Positions 61,707 through 64,000 of a stretch of DNA of 64,000 bases are shown here, in pieces. This DNA comes from Anas platyrhynchos (Eukaryota; Chordata; Aves; Anseriformes; Anatidae). The notes below the pieces were generated by a model that worked only from the letters and a program-made list of their open reading frames with translations, ran no database searches and was not told the origin of the DNA. Within the stretch, counting starts at the first letter, position 1. The number at the start of each line of letters is the position of its first letter. The DNA lies in contig NC_092605.1 of the NCBI RefSeq assembly GCF_047663525.1, positions 6,882,001-6,946,000 on the forward strand, written 5' to 3'. Position numbers and translations under genes: made by a program.

Positions 61707-64000
61707 GTATGTAACTTAATAGTGATTTTTTTTTTTTTAAAGAGTTAGGTTGCTATGATAGACAACACTGTTTTACTTTGAGAAGTGTCTTAGTAGCCAC
61801 TTGCATTGCAATGGAAAAAAAAAAACACATTGGACGCGGAGGTCTGGAAAACAAAAACTCATTCCAATTTAGAATTTGGCCCTGTTGTTTTTGGCTCCAT
61901 AAGATTTGTTTATATGGCCAGGAAAGAAGAACTTGGCTTGATACTTATTCTCTACTCAGCAAAAGAATTTTGTTTAATTGAAGTGTACACAATGTTGTTA
62001 ATGCTTACAATTTTACTGTGGCTTTCTGATATCCGATTTATCTTCAGAAGATATGTCTTAAGAAAAAAGAAATACAAGATTTCTTACATAATCATTTAAA
62101 AATCATTTAAGTGCTTGTCAGGATTGTAGAGCAGACCCTGAAAATGTGAAATAAAGACTAACAAGCAAAATTATGTGAAAAGGTTTATTTTCCTCCTGAA
62201 TCTCAGTCTTGCTTCTCAGTCACTTGAACGATTTCCCCCTTTCCCAAGATACATTCCTTGGAGTAAAGTCCAACTTTATAAACAATGCAATTTAATTAAA
62301 AGTCACAGATTATTATTTTTATTTTTTACTTATTAATGGCTGTGGAAAAACTTGGCCATGTTCTGTAATGTGGAGATTGCAGGTTTCTTAATGCTGCCAT
62401 TGCAAAACTCTACAGATTTAAAACAGTTAAATTTGTGGTCCAAGCCAAATGGAGAGGTGGTTCTGGGGTTTTGCAATTGGGCTGTAAATAACAATCATGT
62501 TGAATTATGAAGTACTTTGCTGCAGGATGAAGATGCAGATGGTGGGATATGAACTGTAAAACTTCTATGTTTTTAATTTTAATCTCACTCTTTTTGTCAG
62601 AAGTGGAGGAAAAGCCAGTGTTTGCTTTTGTTGAAGGGTCAGAGGCCTGGAGTGAAATGGAAAATGCATTTTTGATACCACTTTGATCAGATCAAAACAG
62701 AGCTTTAAAACAAGTTTTGATGTGGGAGCTAAAAACTCACACTAAAACTCCTTGGTATTTACACAAGAGGCTAAACCAATATGTGCAGTGAGCTACCTGA
62801 CAGATCCGTAGTGGGATTCCCTATTGATTTACATGCTACTGCAAATTGCATTTAGCCACTGGAAGAGATAACAAACAAATATCGCTATCATTTTTTCTTC
62901 TTTTTGGTTTGTTTTATGTTTGGGCTTTTTTTTAAGCAGACAAGCTTGCTAAAATGTAAAATAGAAATGAAAGTATGTTGCTCTTTGAAGAAGCAGATGT
63001 TGAGTGGCATTAAAGTTGGAGGATCACGACTGTGTTCTGAAGATCAATAAGAGGACGAAGCAAACAGAACACTGCTCATATTTTTATGAGAGCTGTAAAT
63101 AGAATATTTCTGTCATTCTAGGTTTTGTGACAATGAGTAGCCAGGTAGGAATTAATATAAAATTTCATCAAAATTTGTGTCTTTCAAGATAATCTAAATT
63201 AAGAGACACATTGTGGAAACACTGTAACAACATCTGGTAAGCTTGTTTTTTTTTAACACAATATCCTGTTTGTAACTGAAAAGAAACCCAGATTTATAGA
63301 CCAGTCAAATTGGTCTTACTATGGAAAAGCCCAGTTCTGTTTCAGAAGGCTTAATTTTCATCCCATTGTTGAAACACAAATAACTACGAGTTTCTGAACT
63401 GAATTCATCTGTGACTTGGTGTAGGCCCCTGGCTTTATTTGCTTTCATTTCCTTTGACTATAGACTTCTTTAAAGCATTTTTTTTTTTTTTAACAGTCAT
63501 CAGACCTAGCAGTACTGAAGTATAGCAACATATCTGTTACTATAAGTAATTTTAATGTTTTAACCTTTCTAGCGTGATCTGTTGTTGTTTTGACAGTGCA
63601 GCTTGTAATATTAGCACTGTTGAGCTGGTGATGAGACAAGGTTGGTAGAGCAAATACTTTTGGGCAACTGATATGCTGGAGTTAAACAATATAAAGAATT
63701 TCTTGTATTCCAGGAAACTTATTTATTTTCCTTTTTTTCCACCTTAACTACTGGGTGATCTGTCTTCTTTAAAATCTTACCTCTTTTAGTAGCTGATGAT
63801 CTAAAAAGCTAAAGAGGTTGTGATTTATTGTTAATGCCATCTTGTTATATAGTTTCCATTTTAATAAAATATTTCCTATGTATAAAGTCTTGCTCCAAAT
63901 AGACTTGTATTAATGGCATGTGTAAACTAGTTGTAGTTTGCAAGAACACAGGTGCAAGGTTTTGACGATAATTTATGGTAATACTCCAAAGTCAGTTCAC
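61707..64000 (+). other. B3GNTL1: Start of B3GNTL1 intron 3 (continues past the window)
   Basis: AT-rich sequence after the GTATGT donor. I searched by eye for the next family exon (VGYAKNQ ... DSDD) and did not see it. Homopolymer T runs lie near 61728 and 63479. Nothing else is recognised. Confidence 0.8.

Noticed and set aside
62580-62700. Possible next B3GNTL1 exon after a TTTTTGTCAG acceptor-like site
   Set aside because: The translation does not match the expected VGYAKNQ segment in any frame, and no donor in the right phase follows.

Overview
The window is vertebrate nuclear DNA, most likely from a bird. The evidence is two intron-containing vertebrate genes with canonical GT-AG junctions, two CpG islands, 3'-end fragments of CR1-type LINEs that still carry the avian/reptilian CR1 tail wording, and no bacterial-style gene packing. 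A turtle or crocodilian cannot be excluded from sequence alone. There is no operon, phage, CRISPR array or insertion sequence.

Two protein-coding genes are supported. METRNL (meteorin-like, a secreted hormone-like protein) is complete on the minus strand. Its ATG is at 40829 and its stop at 17234-17236. The four coding exons are 40829-40717, 34865-34477, 18334-18275 and 17550-17234, and together they encode 292 residues with an N-terminal signal peptide and ten cysteines. B3GNTL1 (a glycosyltransferase family 2-like protein) starts on the plus strand at 57171. Its first three coding exons are present (57171-57233, 61365-61481, 61607-61706) and the gene runs off the right edge. The two genes stand head to head about 16 kb apart, each with its own CpG-rich, TATA-less promoter region. 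From memory, this matches the METRNL/B3GNTL1 order on human 17q25.3.

Layout: 1-16.6 kb is gene-free sequence downstream of METRNL. It has many short chance ORFs and two old MIR-like SINE remnants. The METRNL 3'UTR and exon 4 lie at about 16.6-17.55 kb, followed by a 724-bp intron 3, the 60-bp exon 3 and a 16.1-kb intron 2 rich in homopolymers. Exon 2 is at 34.5-34.9 kb. Intron 1 is 5.85 kb and holds a CR1 fragment and two oppositely oriented MIR-like remnants. Exon 1 and its CpG island are at 40.2-41.3 kb, with another CR1 end at 41.4-41.6 kb. The intergenic interval 41.6-56.8 kb is more AT-rich and holds older CR1 pieces, short tandem repeats, a (TA)14 microsatellite and a 20-nt G run. From 56.8 kb come the B3GNTL1 CpG island, exon 1, a 4.1-kb intron 1, exons 2 and 3 separated by only 125 bp, and the start of intron 3.

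I found no convincing novel gene system. The notable observations are local: tandem splice donors in B3GNTL1 exon 1, a possible N-glycosylation sequon in METRNL, a GGA-repeat tract in the METRNL 5' flank, MIR-like remnants, and a few tandem duplications.
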